Positions 1-18,803 are shown, counted from the stretch's first letter. The stretch: DNA of 59,633 bases from Helicobacter cetorum (GCA_022729735.1 DZAY01000014.1:1-59633), one strand, 5' to 3'. Numbers and translations are program-made. The notes: a model not told the origin generated them from the letters alone.

Positions 1-55
1 GAGCAGCTGATTTGTAATCAGCAGGTCGGGGGTTCAAGTCCCTTTACCAGCTCCA
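1..55 (+). tRNA. tRNA-Thr (TGT), 5' end cut off
   Basis: The anticodon arm has loop TTTGTAA, giving anticodon TGT (Thr). The TΨC arm (GGTTCAAGTCC) and an encoded CCA at 53-55 are visible. The acceptor and D-arm 5' part lie before the window. It opens the conserved tRNA cluster Thr-Tyr-Gly-Thr upstream of tuf, the same order as thrU-tyrU-glyT-thrT-tufB in E. coli. Confidence 0.93.
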
Positions 56-96
56 TAATTATATCAGTGTTTAACCGGTCTAGTGATAATTTATAT

Positions 97-182
<86 letters not shown>

Positions 183-192
183 TATCACATTT

Positions 193-269
193 GCGGGAGT
201 AGCTCAGTTGGCTAGAGCATTTGCCTTCCAAGCAGAGGGTCGCGGGTTCGAGTCCCGTCTCCCGCTCCA
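193..269 (+). tRNA. tRNA-Gly (TCC)
   Basis: The acceptor stem GCGGGAG (193-199) pairs with CTCCCGC (259-265). The anticodon loop CTTCCAA gives TCC (Gly), and CCA is encoded at 267-269. It lies 10 bases after tRNA-Tyr and is probably co-transcribed with it. Confidence 0.96.
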
Positions 270-388
270 TTATTACTGGGAGCTGATTCTACTTATCTAT
301 ATTAATTAATTAATAGTTAATTTATAGGTCGAACACAAAAACTCCAAATAATAATGCAAAAATTAATTTTTAGTTTATTAAGATATGA

Positions 389-394
389 TATAAT
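389..394 (+). promoter_or_regulatory. -10 promoter element for tRNA-Thr(GGT)-tuf
   Basis: A perfect TATAAT preceded by TG one base upstream (TGATATAAT) sits in AT-rich DNA 26 bases before tRNA-Thr(GGT). There is no clear -35, which is normal for sigma-70 promoters in Campylobacterota. It suggests a separate start for the tRNA-Thr/tuf transcript in the 150-base gap after tRNA-Gly. That gap also holds a TTAATTAATTAAT-like stretch near 300-315 with no assigned role. Confidence 0.6.
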
Positions 395-419
395 AGCATT
401 GTTGCAACAGTGTTTTTCT

Positions 420-494
<75 letters not shown>

Positions 495-556
495 TTAAAG
501 TTCGGAGTCCATAAAAAGAGCATCGTATAATTTTGAAAATTAAATCGGAGGATAAT

Positions 557-1756
557 ATGGCAAAAGAAAAGTTTGTCAAAAGTAAGCCACATGTTAATAT
601 AGGAACAATTGGACATGTTGATCATGGTAAAACAACTTTAACAGCTGCTATCTCAGCAGTTCTATCAACAAAGGGTTTGGCAGAAGCTAGAGATTATGAT
701 CAAATCGACAATGCACCTGAAGAGAGAGAAAGAGGTATTACAATTGCTACATCTCATATTGAATATGAGACAACGAAGCGACATTATGCACATGTTGATT
801 GTCCAGGTCATGCTGACTATGTTAAAAATATGATTACAGGTGCTGCTCAAATGGACGGTGGTATATTAGTTGTTTCTGCAGCTGATGGTCCAATGCCACA
901 AACAAGAGAGCATATTCTACTTGCAAGACAAGTTGGAGTTCCATATATTGTTGTATTTATGAATAAAGAAGATATGGTAGATGATGCAGAACTTTTAGAG
1001 CTTGTAGAAATGGAAATTAGAGAACTTTTAAGTTCATACGATTTTCCAGGTGATGATACACCAATTGTAAAAGGTTCAGCATTAAAAGCTTTAGAAGAAG
1101 TTAAATCAGGAAATTTAGGACCTTGGTCTGATAAAATTTTAGCTCTTATGGATGCAGTTGATAGTTATATTCCAACTCCAGAGAGAGATGTTGATAAACC
1201 ATTCTTGATGCCTATTGAAGATGTATTTTCAATTTCTGGTAGAGGTACAGTTGTAACTGGAAGAATTGAAAGAGGTGCTATTCAAGTTGGTGAGACAATC
1301 GAAATAGTTGGTATTAGAGACACAACTACAACAACTGTAACAGGTGTTGAAATGTTTAGAAAAGAGCTTGACAGAGGTGAAGCTGGAGATAATGTTGGTA
1401 TCTTAGTAAGAGGTACTAAAAAAGAAGATGTTCAAAGAGGTATGGTTCTTTGTAAGCCTAAATCAATTACACCACATACTAATTTTGAAGCAGAAGTGTA
1501 TGTATTAAGCAAAGAAGAGGGTGGAAGACATACGCCATTTTTCAGTGGATATAGACCACAATTTTATGTTAGAACGACAGATGTAACTGGAAATATTATT
1601 CTTCCTGAGGGTGTTGAGATGGTTATGCCTGGAGACAATATAAAAGTAGTAGTTGAATTAATAGCACCTATAGCACTTGAATTGGGAACTAAGTTTGCAA
1701 TTAGAGAAGGTGGAAGAACAGTTGGTGCTGGAGTTGTAACTAAAATTATCAAGTAA
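557..1756 (+). CDS. tuf: Elongation factor Tu
   Basis: EF-Tu carries aminoacyl-tRNA to the ribosomal A site as a GTP complex. The 399-residue product is full length. It shows the P-loop GHVDHGKT near residue 20, switch [10 protein letters not shown], the DCPGHADY motif (G3), and NKED in place of the more common NKCD (G4). Domains II and III follow, ending in [15 protein letters not shown]. The ATG at 557 was chosen because it follows a Shine-Dalgarno GGAGGA and gives the canonical MAKEKF start. An upstream in-frame start at 533 would add eight unconserved residues. It lies 62 bases after tRNA-Thr(GGT) and is probably on the same transcript. Confidence 0.98.
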   Translation: MAKEKFVKSKPHVNIGTIGHVDHGKTTLTAAISAVLSTKGLAEARDYDQIDNAPEERERGITIATSHIEYETTKRHYAHVDCPGHADYVKNMITGAAQMDGGILVVSAADGPMPQTREHILLARQVGVPYIVVFMNKEDMVDDAELLELVEMEIRELLSSYDFPGDDTPIVKGSALKALEEVKSGNLGPWSDKILALMDAVDSYIPTPERDVDKPFLMPIEDVFSISGRGTVVTGRIERGAIQVGETIEIVGIRDTTTTTVTGVEMFRKELDRGEAGDNVGILVRGTKKEDVQRGMVLCKPKSITPHTNFEAEVYVLSKEEGGRHTPFFSGYRPQFYVRTTDVTGNIILPEGVEMVMPGDNIKVVVELIAPIALELGTKFAIREGGRTVGAGVVTKIIK

Positions 1757-1780
1757 GGGATAGGGATTTTTACCTATCTC
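1757..1780 (+). terminator. Hairpin after tuf (attenuator or processing site)
   Basis: The inverted repeat GGGATAGG / CCTATCTC (8 bp with one G-U) has an 8-base loop and starts at the tuf stop codon. No U-tract follows, so full termination is doubtful. It may protect the tuf mRNA or lower read-through into rpmG. Confidence 0.4.
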
Positions 1781-1803
1781 ATTATTATAAAAATGAGGAA
1801 GAA

Positions 1804-1956
1804 ATGAGAGAAATAGTTCATTTGGCTTGTGAGAAATGCACAAGAAGAAATTATCATACAACTAAAAATAAAAAAACTCAAACTGAAAAGTTAGTTCTTA
1901 AAAAATACTGTAAATTTTGTAGAGAACATACTAATCATAAAGAGGCTAAGCTTTAA
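1804..1956 (+). CDS. rpmG: 50S ribosomal protein L33
   Basis: This 50-residue ORF ([12 protein letters not shown]... ending NHKEAKL) matches L33. It begins with the usual MR-hydrophobic segment, has two Cys-x-x-Cys pairs (CEKC and CKFC) for the zinc-binding form, and a basic TTKNKK core. The ATG at 1804 follows a GAGGAAG ribosome binding site. The position between tuf and trpT-secE is the usual one in Campylobacterota. The zinc-binding (C+) form implies it is the zinc-replete paralogue. Confidence 0.96.
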   Translation: MREIVHLACEKCTRRNYHTTKNKKTQTEKLVLKKYCKFCREHTNHKEAKL

Positions 1957-1961
1957 AAACA

Positions 1962-1984
1962 ATTCCCAAATTAATTTTGGGAAT
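1962..1984 (+). terminator. Perfect hairpin between rpmG and tRNA-Trp
   Basis: The arms ATTCCCAAA and TTTGGGAAT form a perfect 9-bp stem with a 5-base loop, ending five bases before the tRNA-Trp 5' end. There is no U-tract. It may be a processing signal separating the mRNA from the tRNA rather than a terminator. Confidence 0.4.
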
Positions 1985-1988
1985 ACAT

Positions 1989-2064
1989 AGGTCAGTAGCT
2001 CCAACGGTAGAGCAGCGGTCTCCAAAACCGCGTGTTGTGGGTTCGAATCCCTCCTGGCCTGCCA
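1989..2064 (+). tRNA. tRNA-Trp (CCA)
   Basis: The acceptor stem AGGTCAG (1989-1995) pairs with CTGGCCT (2054-2060) with one T-G pair. The anticodon stem GCGGT/ACCGC holds loop CTCCAAA, anticodon CCA (Trp). The 3' CCA is encoded at 2062-2064. It sits between rpmG and secE, a conserved placement. Confidence 0.97.
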
Positions 2065-2087
2065 CTTATTAAGGAAAAAAATCAGAA

Positions 2088-2270
2088 ATGGAAAAATTAA
2101 TAGGTTATATAAAAAATTCAAAAGATGAACTTTCTAAAGTTATTTTTCCAACTAAGGAACAAGTAAGAAATGGATTTATATCTGTTTTTATAGTGGTAAG
2201 TGTTGTAACTCTATTTTTGGCACTGATTGATTTTATATATTCATCAGCATTGTCATCAATTATAAAATAG
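2088..2270 (+). CDS. secE: Preprotein translocase subunit SecE
   Basis: SecE is the essential small membrane subunit of the SecYEG channel. The 60-residue product has the short single-span form: an amphipathic N-terminal helix with the conserved ELSKVIFPTKEQV segment, then one membrane helix (residues about 27-49). The length is typical for non-enterobacterial SecE. It lies just before nusG with an 8-base gap, the near-universal secE-nusG pairing. Confidence 0.97.
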   Translation: MEKLIGYIKNSKDELSKVIFPTKEQVRNGFISVFIVVSVVTLFLALIDFIYSSALSSIIK

Positions 2271-2278
2271 GATAAGAA

Positions 2279-2809
2279 ATGTCTTTTAATTGGTATGCAA
2301 TCCAAACATACTCTGGAAGTGAGCTTTATGTTCAAAAAGCTATAAAAAGTTTAATTAATGAACTTGGTATAGATGATAAATTAAAGCAAGTTATTGTTCC
2401 AACAGAGGATGTAATAGAAATAAAAAATGGTAAGAAAAAAATTACGGCAAAAAGTCTTTATCCTGGTTATGTATTTGCTGAAATAGATTTGGATACTTCA
2501 CTTTGGCATAAAATTCAGTCTCTTCCAAAGGTTGGGAGATTTATTGGAGAATCAAAAAAACCAACTCCATTATCTCAAAAAGATATTGAGCTAATTTTAG
2601 ACAAAGTAAATAATAGGTCTGCTCCTAAACCAAAAGTTTCGTTTGAAAATGGTGAGTCAGTAAGAATTATAGATGGTCCATTTGCAAACTTTAATGCTAT
2701 TGTAGAAGAGTATGATATGGCTCATGGAAAACTAAAATTAAATGTCTCAATCTTTGGTAGAAGTACTCCTATAGAGATACTTTCTACACAAGTAGAAAAA
2801 ACAATTTAA
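2279..2809 (+). CDS. nusG: Transcription termination/antitermination protein NusG
   Basis: NusG binds the RNA polymerase clamp and links it to Rho or the ribosome. The 176-residue product has the NGN domain from the first residues (FNWYAIQTYSGSE; LYPGYVFAEIDL; LPKVGRFIGE) and a C-terminal KOW domain (GESVRIIDGPFANFNAIVEE). Length and order match the family. It is translated eight bases after secE and followed 18 bases later by rplK, so the three are probably one operon. Confidence 0.98.
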   Translation: MSFNWYAIQTYSGSELYVQKAIKSLINELGIDDKLKQVIVPTEDVIEIKNGKKKITAKSLYPGYVFAEIDLDTSLWHKIQSLPKVGRFIGESKKPTPLSQKDIELILDKVNNRSAPKPKVSFENGESVRIIDGPFANFNAIVEEYDMAHGKLKLNVSIFGRSTPIEILSTQVEKTI

Positions 2810-2827
2810 TCATAAAAAGGAATTGAT

Positions 2828-3253
2828 ATGGCAAAAAAAATTATAGGCGAAGTCAAACTTCAAGTTCCAGCTGGTAAAGCAAATCCAGCTCCTCCAATTG
2901 GTCCTGCATTAGGTCAAAGAGGTGTTAATATTATGGAGTTTTGTAAAGCTTTTAACGAAAGAACAAAGGATATGATGGGTTACAATATACCTGTTGTAAT
3001 TACTGTTTATGCTGATAAAAGTTTTACATTTGTAACAAAACAACCTCCAGTGACAGATTTAATAAAAAAAGCTACAGGTGTTACAAGAGGTAGTGATAAT
3101 CCATTGAAAAATAAAGTTGGTAAAATTACTAAATCTCAAATTAGAGAAATAGTTGAGAGAAAAATCGTAGATTTAAATACAACTGACAAAGAAGCTGCTA
3201 TGAGAATAGTTGCAGGAAGTGCAAGAAGTATAGGAATTGATGTTATAGATTAA
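2828..3253 (+). CDS. rplK: 50S ribosomal protein L11
   Basis: L11 forms the GTPase-associated centre with 23S rRNA and the L10-L12 stalk. The 141-residue product has the N-terminal proline-rich [20 protein letters not shown] motif and the C-terminal rRNA-binding domain ending in [15 protein letters not shown]. It has standard length and a GGAATTG ribosome binding site. It is first of the rplK-rplA-rplJ-rplL block. Confidence 0.98.
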   Translation: MAKKIIGEVKLQVPAGKANPAPPIGPALGQRGVNIMEFCKAFNERTKDMMGYNIPVVITVYADKSFTFVTKQPPVTDLIKKATGVTRGSDNPLKNKVGKITKSQIREIVERKIVDLNTTDKEAAMRIVAGSARSIGIDVID

Positions 3254-3321
3254 ACTTTCCACCACCGTTTTGGAATTAAAATATTGTAATGGTAGCAAAA
3301 TAAAATGCGGAGATATTAGAA

Positions 3322-4026
3322 ATGGCTAAAAAAGTAGCAAAAAGAGTTCAAAATCTTTTGACTAAAATTGACAAAGACAAAAAATATATAGTAGATGAAG
3401 CATCATCTTTTATAAAAAATTTAGCTTCTGCTAAATTTGACGAGACAGTAGAAATATCTATGAAACTCGGTGTTGATCCAAGACATGCTGACCAAATGGT
3501 AAGGGGTGCTGTTGTATTACCAAATGGAACTGGTAAAAAAGTTAGAGTTGCAGTTTTTGCAAAAGGTGTAAAGGCTGATGAAGCTAAAAATGCTGGTGCT
3601 GATATTGTTGGGTTTGAAGATTTAGTTGAAAAAGTTCAAGCTGGTGAAATTAACTTTGATATAGTAATTGCTACTCCAGATGCTATGGGAATGGTTGGAA
3701 AAGTTGGTAGAATTTTAGGACCAAAAGGACTTATGCCAAATCCAAAAACAGGTACTGTAACAATGGATGTTACAAAAGCTGTTTCAAATGCAAAAAGTGG
3801 TCAAGTGAATTTCAAGGTTGATAAAAAAGGTAATATTCATGCTGGTCTTGGTAAAGTCAGTTTTGATGCTACTAAATTGGCAGAGAATATTAAAGAGTTT
3901 GTTAGAGCAATCAATAAAGCTAAACCTGCAACATCAAAAGGTAAGTATATTAGAAGTGTATCATTGTCATTAACAATGAGTCCATCTATATCTTTAGATA
4001 CAGTGGAGTTAGCAGAAATAAAATAG
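3322..4026 (+). CDS. rplA: 50S ribosomal protein L1
   Basis: L1 forms the mobile stalk that moves deacylated tRNA out of the E site. In many bacteria it also represses its own operon. The 234-residue product has family signatures ([17 protein letters not shown] and the [19 protein letters not shown] block) and full length. A 68-base gap separates it from rplK. I could not confidently draw an L1-binding operator there. Confidence 0.98.
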   Translation: MAKKVAKRVQNLLTKIDKDKKYIVDEASSFIKNLASAKFDETVEISMKLGVDPRHADQMVRGAVVLPNGTGKKVRVAVFAKGVKADEAKNAGADIVGFEDLVEKVQAGEINFDIVIATPDAMGMVGKVGRILGPKGLMPNPKTGTVTMDVTKAVSNAKSGQVNFKVDKKGNIHAGLGKVSFDATKLAENIKEFVRAINKAKPATSKGKYIRSVSLSLTMSPSISLDTVELAEIK

Positions 4027-4044
4027 GTTTTATCTTAAAAGTGT

Positions 4045-4087
4045 GACTGAAGAAAGTGGGTTGTTCTTGTAAATCCTGCTTGAAGTC
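4045..4087 (+). promoter_or_regulatory. Ribosomal protein L10 leader (autoregulatory RNA structure)
   Basis: Upstream of rplJ the RNA can fold into an outer helix GACT/AGTC, an asymmetric purine internal loop (GAAGA opposite GA) like a kink-turn, and an inner helix AAGTGGGTT/AATCCTGCTT with one bulge. It ends about four bases before the AAAGGAG of rplJ. L10 leaders in other bacteria use this design, with the L10-L12 complex binding to repress rplJL. The fold was done by eye; the functional assignment is inference. Confidence 0.55.
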
Positions 4088-4106
4088 AAAGTCGAAAGGA
4101 GAATAA

Positions 4107-4592
4107 TTGACAAGAGAAAAAAAAGCTGAGCTGATAGATTTTTTAACTTCAGAATTTAAAACAGCTCAAGGTATTGTAGTTTGCGACTATAAGGGATTAA
4201 CTGTAAAACAGTTAGAAGCTCTTAGAAAAGAAGCAAGAGTTAAAAGTGTAAAAGTAAAAGTTATAAAAAATAGCTTGGCTGATATAGCTTTAAAAAGTGC
4301 TGGTATTAATGGTCTTGAACTGAAAGAGACAAATATTATTGTTTGGGGTAGTGAGCAGTTAGATGTTGCTAAAGTTGTTGCAAAATATGCTGATAGTGCT
4401 TCTGATAAGTTTGCTATTAAAACTGGATATATGGATGGTTCTATTGTTGATGCTAAATCAGTTGATGCTCTATCTAAATTGCCTTCAAAAGAAGAGCTTA
4501 TTGGTATGCTTTTATCTGTTTGGATGGCTCCAGTTCGAAACTTTACAATTGGGCTTGATGCACTTAGACAAAAAAAAGAAGAAGCTAATTAA
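4107..4592 (+). CDS. rplJ: 50S ribosomal protein L10
   Basis: L10 anchors the L7/L12 dimers to the ribosome. The 161-residue product has the N-terminal rRNA/L11-binding domain (KAELIDFLTSEFKTAQGIVVCDYKGLTVKQ) and a C-terminal helix that holds L12. The start is TTG at 4107, placed eight bases after AAAGGAG; no upstream ATG fits. The non-ATG start plus the leader fold suggest deliberately tuned translation. Confidence 0.96.
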   Translation: MTREKKAELIDFLTSEFKTAQGIVVCDYKGLTVKQLEALRKEARVKSVKVKVIKNSLADIALKSAGINGLELKETNIIVWGSEQLDVAKVVAKYADSASDKFAIKTGYMDGSIVDAKSVDALSKLPSKEELIGMLLSVWMAPVRNFTIGLDALRQKKEEAN

Positions 4593-4640
4593 TTTAGTTT
4601 AAAAAAATTTCAAAAATACAAAAAATAAATAGGAGATATT

Positions 4641-5012
4641 ATGGCAATCACAAAAGAAGATGTATTAGAGTTTATTTCAAATTTATCAGTTATTGAGTTA
4701 TCACAATTAGTGAAAGAGTTTGAAGAGAAGTTTGGTGTAAGTGCAACTCCAGTTATGGTTGCTGGTGCTGGTGCTGTTGCAGCTGCTGTTGTAGAAGAAA
4801 AAACAGAGTTTGATGTTGTTTTAGCAAGTGCTGGAGCTGAGAAAATTAAAGTTATCAAAGTTGTTAGAGAGCTTACTGGTCTTGGATTAAAAGAAGCTAA
4901 AGATGCAGTAGAAGGAGCTCCAACAACTCTTAAAGAAGCTGTAAGTAAAGCTGATGCTGAAGCTATGAAAGCTAAACTTGTTGAAGTCGGAGCTACAGTA
5001 GAAATCAAATAA
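4641..5012 (+). CDS. rplL: 50S ribosomal protein L7/L12
   Basis: L7/L12 is the multi-copy stalk protein that recruits translational GTPases. The 123-residue product has the N-terminal dimerisation helices, an alanine-rich hinge ([14 protein letters not shown]), and the C-terminal factor-binding domain ([20 protein letters not shown]). It has standard length and a TAGGAG site before ATG. The 86 bases to rpoBC contain T-rich, AATTTTTAAAAATT-type sequence but no clear terminator. Confidence 0.98.
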   Translation: MAITKEDVLEFISNLSVIELSQLVKEFEEKFGVSATPVMVAGAGAVAAAVVEEKTEFDVVLASAGAEKIKVIKVVRELTGLGLKEAKDAVEGAPTTLKEAVSKADAEAMKAKLVEVGATVEIK

Positions 5013-5080
5013 GGGGGCATTCTTTTGCTCTCTTTTCTCCTAATAATTTTTAAAAATTCTTCTTCTTTAAAAATTCCTAA

Positions 5081-13753
<8,673 letters not shown>

Positions 13754-13760
13754 TTAAAAT

Positions 13761-13790
13761 AAAACTTAAATTAAAACAAATTTAAGTTTT
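13761..13790 (+). terminator. Hairpin after rpoBC
   Basis: The arms AAAACTTAAATT (13761-13772) and AATTTAAGTTTT (13779-13790) form a perfect 12-bp stem with a 6-base loop, starting eight bases after the rpoBC stop. The 3' arm ends in four T. Together with the promoter just downstream it probably separates rpoBC from the rpsL transcript. Confidence 0.6.
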
Positions 13791-13808
13791 ATAAAAGTAT
13801 TGTTTTTA

Positions 13809-13814
13809 TATAAT
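13809..13814 (+). promoter_or_regulatory. -10 promoter element for rpsL-rpsG-fusA
   Basis: TATAAT lies 44 bases upstream of the rpsL GTG start and is preceded by a T-rich stretch (TTGTTTTTA), the periodic AT context that replaces a -35 in Campylobacterota. It follows the rpoBC hairpin, so a new transcript for the S12-S7-EF-G genes is likely. Confidence 0.55.
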
Positions 13815-13858
13815 TCGCAAATTAATTTTTTAAAAAAATATGTTTAAAAGGAAAAATA

Positions 13859-14239
13859 GTGCCTACCATTAATCAGTTAGTAAGAAATGAGAGAAAGAAA
13901 GTTATCAAAAAATCAAAATCTCCAGCATTAGTTAAGTGTCCTCAAAGAAGAGGTGTTTGCACAAGAGTTTATACTACAACTCCTAAAAAACCTAACTCGG
14001 CTTTGAGAAAAGTTGCAAAAGTTAAACTTACAAGTGGATTTGAAGTAATTAGTTATATTCCAGGTGAAGGTCATAATCTTCAAGAACACTCAATTGTATT
14101 AATTAGAGGTGGAAGGGTAAAAGATTTACCAGGTGTTAAATATCATATTGTTAGAGGTGCTTTAGATACTGCAGGTGTTAATAAACGAACAGTTTCAAGA
14201 AGTAAATATGGAACCAAAAAAGCTAAAGCTAAAAAATAA
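13859..14239 (+). CDS. rpsL: 30S ribosomal protein S12
   Basis: S12 sits at the decoding centre and governs accuracy. The 126-residue product has the invariant [12 protein letters not shown] loop and [17 protein letters not shown]. Both are streptomycin-sensitive wild-type sequences by comparison with E. coli. The start is GTG at 13859 after AAAAGGAAAA. It is followed 20 bases later by rpsG, the classical str operon order. Confidence 0.98.
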   Translation: MPTINQLVRNERKKVIKKSKSPALVKCPQRRGVCTRVYTTTPKKPNSALRKVAKVKLTSGFEVISYIPGEGHNLQEHSIVLIRGGRVKDLPGVKYHIVRGALDTAGVNKRTVSRSKYGTKKAKAKK

Positions 14240-14250
14240 TAAGTAGTTAA

Positions 14251-14727
<477 letters not shown>

Positions 14728-14738
14728 AACTCTATATA

Positions 14739-14756
14739 GGGAGTTTAAAAACTCCC
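14739..14756 (+). terminator. Hairpin between rpsG and fusA
   Basis: GGGAGTT and AACTCCC form a 7-bp stem with a TAAA loop, followed by TTCTACAATTTTTT. The U-run begins about seven bases after the stem, so this looks like an attenuator giving partial termination in the operon, not a full stop. Confidence 0.45.
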
Positions 14757-14810
14757 TTCTACAATTTTTTCGATAAATTTCACACACTACACTTATTTTA
14801 AGGATAACTA

Positions 14811-16892
14811 ATGGCAAGAAAAATTCCATTAAATATGGTTAGAAATATAGGAATTGCTGCACACATAGATGCTGGAAAAACTACAACAACAGAGAGAATT
14901 TTATTTTATACAGGTGTTTCTCACAAAATAGGAGAAGTTCACGATGGTGCTGCAACAATGGATTGGATGGAGCAAGAAAAAGAGAGAGGTATTACAATTA
15001 CTTCAGCTGCTACTGTTTGTAGTTGGAAAAATCATCAAGTAAATATTATCGATACTCCAGGTCACGTTGATTTTACAATCGAAGTTGAGCGAAGTATGAG
15101 GGTTTTAGATGGAGCAGTTGCTGTTTATTGTTCTGTTGGTGGTGTTCAACCACAATCTGAAACTGTTTGGAGACAAGCAAACAAATATAAAGTTCCAAGA
15201 ATTATTTTTGTCAATAAAATGGATAGAATTGGAGCAAACTTTTATGAAGTTGAGCGACAAATAAGAGATAGATTAAAAGCTAAACCAGTGCCTCTTCAAA
15301 TTCCAATCGGTTCAGAAGATAACTTTAAAGGTGTTATAGATTTAGTTGAGATGAAAGCTTTGGTTTGGCATGATGAAGCAATGGGTGCTAAATATGATAT
15401 AGAAGAAATACCAGCAAATCTATTAGATAAAGCAAAAGAGTATAGAGAACAAATGATTGAAGCTGCTGCTGAAATGGATGAAGCTTTAATGGAAAAATAT
15501 CTTGGTGGTGAAGAGCTAAGTAATGAAGAGATTAAACGAGGAATTAAATTAGGCTGTGTAAAAAGAGAGTTATTCCCAATGATTTGTGGAACAGCTTTTA
15601 AAAATAAAGGTGTTCAAACTTTACTTGATGCAGTTATCGATTATCTTCCAAATCCAACAGAAGTTGAAGCTATTAGAGGTTTAAAAGCTGATAATATTGA
15701 AGAAGAAATAATTGTTGATTCAACAGACGATGGAGAGTTTTCAGCTTTAGCATTCAAAATTATGACAGACCCATTTGTTGGACAATTAACATTTATTCGA
15801 GTTTATAGAGGTATGCTTGAGAGTGGAAGTTATGTTGTAAATACAACAAAAGGTAAAAAAGAGAGAATTGGTCGAATTCTAAAAATGCATGCTAATAAAA
15901 GAGAAGAGATAAAAGAGCTTTTTGCAGGTGAAATCGGTGCTGTTGTTGGTTTAAAAGATACTCTAACAGGTGATACATTATGTTCTGAAAAAGCAAATGT
16001 AATTTTGGAAAGAATGGAGTTCCCAGAGCCAGTTATCTCAATTGCAATTGAGCCAAAAACAAAAGCTGACCAAGAAAAAATGGCATTAGCACTTGCAAAA
16101 TTAGCAGAAGAAGACCCGAGCTTTAGAGTAAAAACTGATGAAGAAACAGGTCAAACAATTATTGCAGGAATGGGTGAATTACACTTAGAAATTATTGTTG
16201 ATAGATTAAAAAGAGAGTTTAAAGTTGAAGCAGAAGTTGGACAACCACAAGTTGCTTATAGAGAAACTATCAAAAAATCTGTTAAACAAGAAAGTAAATA
16301 TGTTAAACAATCTGGTGGTAAAGGTCAATATGGACACTGCTGGCTTGATATTGAACCACAAGAAGCTGGTAAAGGTTATACATTTGAAAATAAAATCACT
16401 GGTGGTGTTATTCCAAAAGAGTATATTCCAGCAATTGATAAAGGTATCCAAGAAGCACTTAATAATGGTGTATTAGCAGGGTATCCAGTTGTAGATATTA
16501 AAGTTACTGTATTTGATGGAAGTTACCACGAAGTCGATTCATCTGAAATGGCATTTAAAATTGCAGGTTCAATGGGCTTTAAAGAGGGTTGTAGAAAAGC
16601 ATCACCAGTTATTTTGGAGCCTATTATGAAAGTTGAAGTTGAAGTTCCAGAAAGCTATATGGGTGATGTAATTGGTGATTTAAATCGAAGAAGAGGACAA
16701 GTTAATTCTATGGATGATAGAGCAGGTGTTAAAGTTATTAATGCTATGGTACCACTATCAGAGATGTTTGGATATTCAACAGATTTAAGGTCAGCTACTC
16801 AAGGTAGAGGAACATATGCTATGGAATTTGACCATTATGAAGAAGTTCCAAGAAATATTGCTGATGAAATTATGAAAAAGAGAAATGCTTAA
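14811..16892 (+). CDS. fusA: Elongation factor G
   Basis: EF-G is the GTPase that drives translocation and helps ribosome recycling. The 693-residue product shows [15 protein letters not shown] (G1, near residue 17), RGITITSAA (switch I), DTPGHVDFT (G3) and NKMD (G4). Domains II-V follow, including the domain IV segment [10 protein letters not shown] and the domain V segment [22 protein letters not shown]. The length is as in E. coli EF-G. ATG follows AAGGATAAC. Confidence 0.98.
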   Translation: MARKIPLNMVRNIGIAAHIDAGKTTTTERILFYTGVSHKIGEVHDGAATMDWMEQEKERGITITSAATVCSWKNHQVNIIDTPGHVDFTIEVERSMRVLDGAVAVYCSVGGVQPQSETVWRQANKYKVPRIIFVNKMDRIGANFYEVERQIRDRLKAKPVPLQIPIGSEDNFKGVIDLVEMKALVWHDEAMGAKYDIEEIPANLLDKAKEYREQMIEAAAEMDEALMEKYLGGEELSNEEIKRGIKLGCVKRELFPMICGTAFKNKGVQTLLDAVIDYLPNPTEVEAIRGLKADNIEEEIIVDSTDDGEFSALAFKIMTDPFVGQLTFIRVYRGMLESGSYVVNTTKGKKERIGRILKMHANKREEIKELFAGEIGAVVGLKDTLTGDTLCSEKANVILERMEFPEPVISIAIEPKTKADQEKMALALAKLAEEDPSFRVKTDEETGQTIIAGMGELHLEIIVDRLKREFKVEAEVGQPQVAYRETIKKSVKQESKYVKQSGGKGQYGHCWLDIEPQEAGKGYTFENKITGGVIPKEYIPAIDKGIQEALNNGVLAGYPVVDIKVTVFDGSYHEVDSSEMAFKIAGSMGFKEGCRKASPVILEPIMKVEVEVPESYMGDVIGDLNRRRGQVNSMDDRAGVKVINAMVPLSEMFGYSTDLRSATQGRGTYAMEFDHYEEVPRNIADEIMKKRNA

Positions 16893-16906
16893 GAGTAACC
16901 ACTCTT
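16891..16906 (+). terminator. Short hairpin at fusA stop
   Basis: AAGAGT and ACTCTT flank an AACC loop and overlap the fusA TAA. The stem is short and no U-tract follows. It lies 11 bases before tRNA-Arg and could aid 3' processing of the mRNA or release of the tRNA. Confidence 0.3.
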
Positions 16907-16917
16907 AGGTTCTCTCT

Positions 16918-16994
16918 GTCCTAATAGCTCAGAAGGATAGAGCACTTGATTCCTAATCAAGAGGTCACAGGTTCGACTCCTGTTTAGGACACCA
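16918..16994 (+). tRNA. tRNA-Arg (CCT)
   Basis: The acceptor stem GTCCTAA (16918-16924) pairs with TTAGGAC (16984-16990), and CCA is encoded at 16992-16994. The anticodon loop TTCCTAA gives CCT (Arg, reads AGG). It is the boundary between the conserved translation genes and a more variable block starting with tag. Confidence 0.96.
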
Positions 16995-17126
16995 AAAAAA
17001 CTGCTACAATAATATACTTCCAAAAGATAATTTAATTAAATTTCATCTAAAGTCATTCTATTCATAAGCCAAACTTGTATAAAATAAGTCAATCTAATAT
17101 TTAAAAAATTAATAAAAAGAAAAAAT

Positions 17127-17723
17127 ATGGAAAATAAAAAAATTTGTGGTTGGGTTAAAAGTAGCGATTTGGAATATGTCAAATATCATAATGAAGAGTG
17201 GGGAAAACCAATTCATGATGATAATGCTCTATTTGAACTCTTTAGTCTTGAAACTCAATCAGCTGGACTTAGTTGGCTGACAGTTTTAAAAAAAAGAGAT
17301 GGATATAGAAAAGTTTTTGATGGTTTTGAACTTGAAAAAGTGGCAAATATCTCTCAAAATGATGTTGAAAATATATTATCAAGTGGGCTTGTAATAAAGA
17401 GTAAGCCAAAAATAGAGGCGATTATTCACAATGCAAAGCTATTTTTAGAACTTCAAAAGGAGTATGGCTCAATTGATAACTATTTTTGGAGTAAAGTTGG
17501 TTATAAAACTATCATAAATGATATAGAAGATTATAAGATGGCACCTACAAAGAGTGAAATATCTGATGTTATTACAAAAGAGTTAAAAAAGAGAGGTTTT
17601 AAATTTATCGGTAGTGTAACGATTTATGCTTTTATACAAGCTTGTGGAATGGTAGATGACCACGAGAATGGGTGTTGGTGTAAAGCGATGGTTAAAAAGC
17701 AAGGCAAATTTTTTAAATATTAA
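17127..17723 (+). CDS. tag: DNA-3-methyladenine glycosylase I (Tag)
   Basis: Tag excises 3-methyladenine from alkylated DNA as the first step of base excision repair. The 198-residue product has family hallmarks: the N-terminal CGWVKSSDLEYVKYHNEEWG segment (first zinc ligands Cys and His), QSAGLSWLTVLKKRDGYRK (the catalytic-pocket Glu lies just before it, in SLETQ), and the C-terminal zinc ligands in DDHENGCWC. The length matches E. coli Tag (187). It stands alone after tRNA-Arg with its own AT-rich promoter-like region (TATAAAAT near 17078). Confidence 0.95.
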   Translation: MENKKICGWVKSSDLEYVKYHNEEWGKPIHDDNALFELFSLETQSAGLSWLTVLKKRDGYRKVFDGFELEKVANISQNDVENILSSGLVIKSKPKIEAIIHNAKLFLELQKEYGSIDNYFWSKVGYKTIINDIEDYKMAPTKSEISDVITKELKKRGFKFIGSVTIYAFIQACGMVDDHENGCWCKAMVKKQGKFFKY

Positions 17724-17746
17724 TATTATGAGAAAGGATTACATTA

Positions 17747-18803
17747 ATGGAGAGAGTTGTTTTTATTGATACGAATGTATTTGAAAGTGCAAGTTTTTCT
17801 TATACTACACCAAACTTTGAGAAACTTTTAAGTTTATGTAGAGAAAATGAAATATCTATCTGTATAACAGATGTTGTAAAAAATGAGGTTATTAAAAGAA
17901 TAAAAACAAATTTAGAAGATATATTAAAAATAGAAAAACAATTATTTAATATTATTAAATATGAATTTAAATTAAAAGACAAAAATGAATTTAAAAATGA
18001 ACTATTTAAAAAATAAATTTGAAAATTTTTTAAAAAATAATAGTATAGAGATTATTCCATCTGAATTTAACCAACATGAATTAATAGATATGTATTTTAA
18101 TACTAAAGCTCCGTTTTCAGAACAAAAAAAACATGAATTTCCAGATGCTATAATATTGCTTAGCTTACTTCAATATTCAAAAGATAAAAATAAAGAGTTA
18201 ATAATTGTTTCGAATGATAATGGATTTGAATTATTTTGTGAAAATAAAGGAATAAAACATTATAAATATATAAGTGATGTTATAAACCAATTAAATATAG
18301 AAAATATAGAAAAAGAAATAATTTATATTTATAATAATTCTTTTGAAAAAATAAAACAAAAAATAATAGATGAAATAAAATCAAACACCGATGAGTTTAT
18401 TTTATATAGCTATGATTCTATTGATGAAGTTTATGTTGATAATATAGAAATTATAGATATTAACATTGAAAATGTAAATATTATAAATATAGATATAGAT
18501 AGTTATCTAATAGAAGTAGAAATAAATACAAATATTGCATTTAATTTAAATGCTTCATATGCTGATGAAAATAACATGCATTATGATAAAGAAGATAATG
18601 TATATTATTGTTTAGGGAAAATTAATGCTGATATTCAATTGATAGAACAGGTATTTTGCTCGGCTAAAATTTATTTTGATAAAGATGTTAAAGATTTTGA
18701 TTATTTAGGTGATTTTGAAATCATTAATAAAGAATTTGAGTTTTCATTAAATGAACATACAATTAAATATACAGAATGGGAAGAAGTATTTCATGCTATT
18801 TAA
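17747..18803 (+). pseudogene. PIN-domain (DUF4935-like) nuclease gene broken by a one-base frameshift
   Basis: Two overlapping reading frames (17747-18016 and the frame running to 18803) make one protein of about 350 residues. The first carries the PIN start (FIDTNVFE, acidic Asp) and NEVIKR (acidic Glu). The second carries FPDAIILL and SNDNGFELF (the two remaining acidic Asp). The second frame is +1 relative to the first and the likely site is the A-run at 18008-18013: removing one A reads LFKNKFENFLKNN straight through. It could be a true disruption, a phase-variable homopolymer, or an assembly error. Intact relatives resemble PIN ribonucleases. The part after the PIN domain (about residues 190-350) is Asn/Ile-rich and unrecognised. 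Confidence 0.75.

Noticed and set aside
4363-4602. Second reading frame inside rplJ
   Set aside because: It is a Leu-rich shadow of the L10 frame with no own ribosome binding site.
16918-17130. tRNA-Arg(CCT) as an integration site for the tag-to-PARIS block
   Set aside because: I looked for a copy of the tRNA 3' end at the far side of the block and found none; no integrase gene is present.
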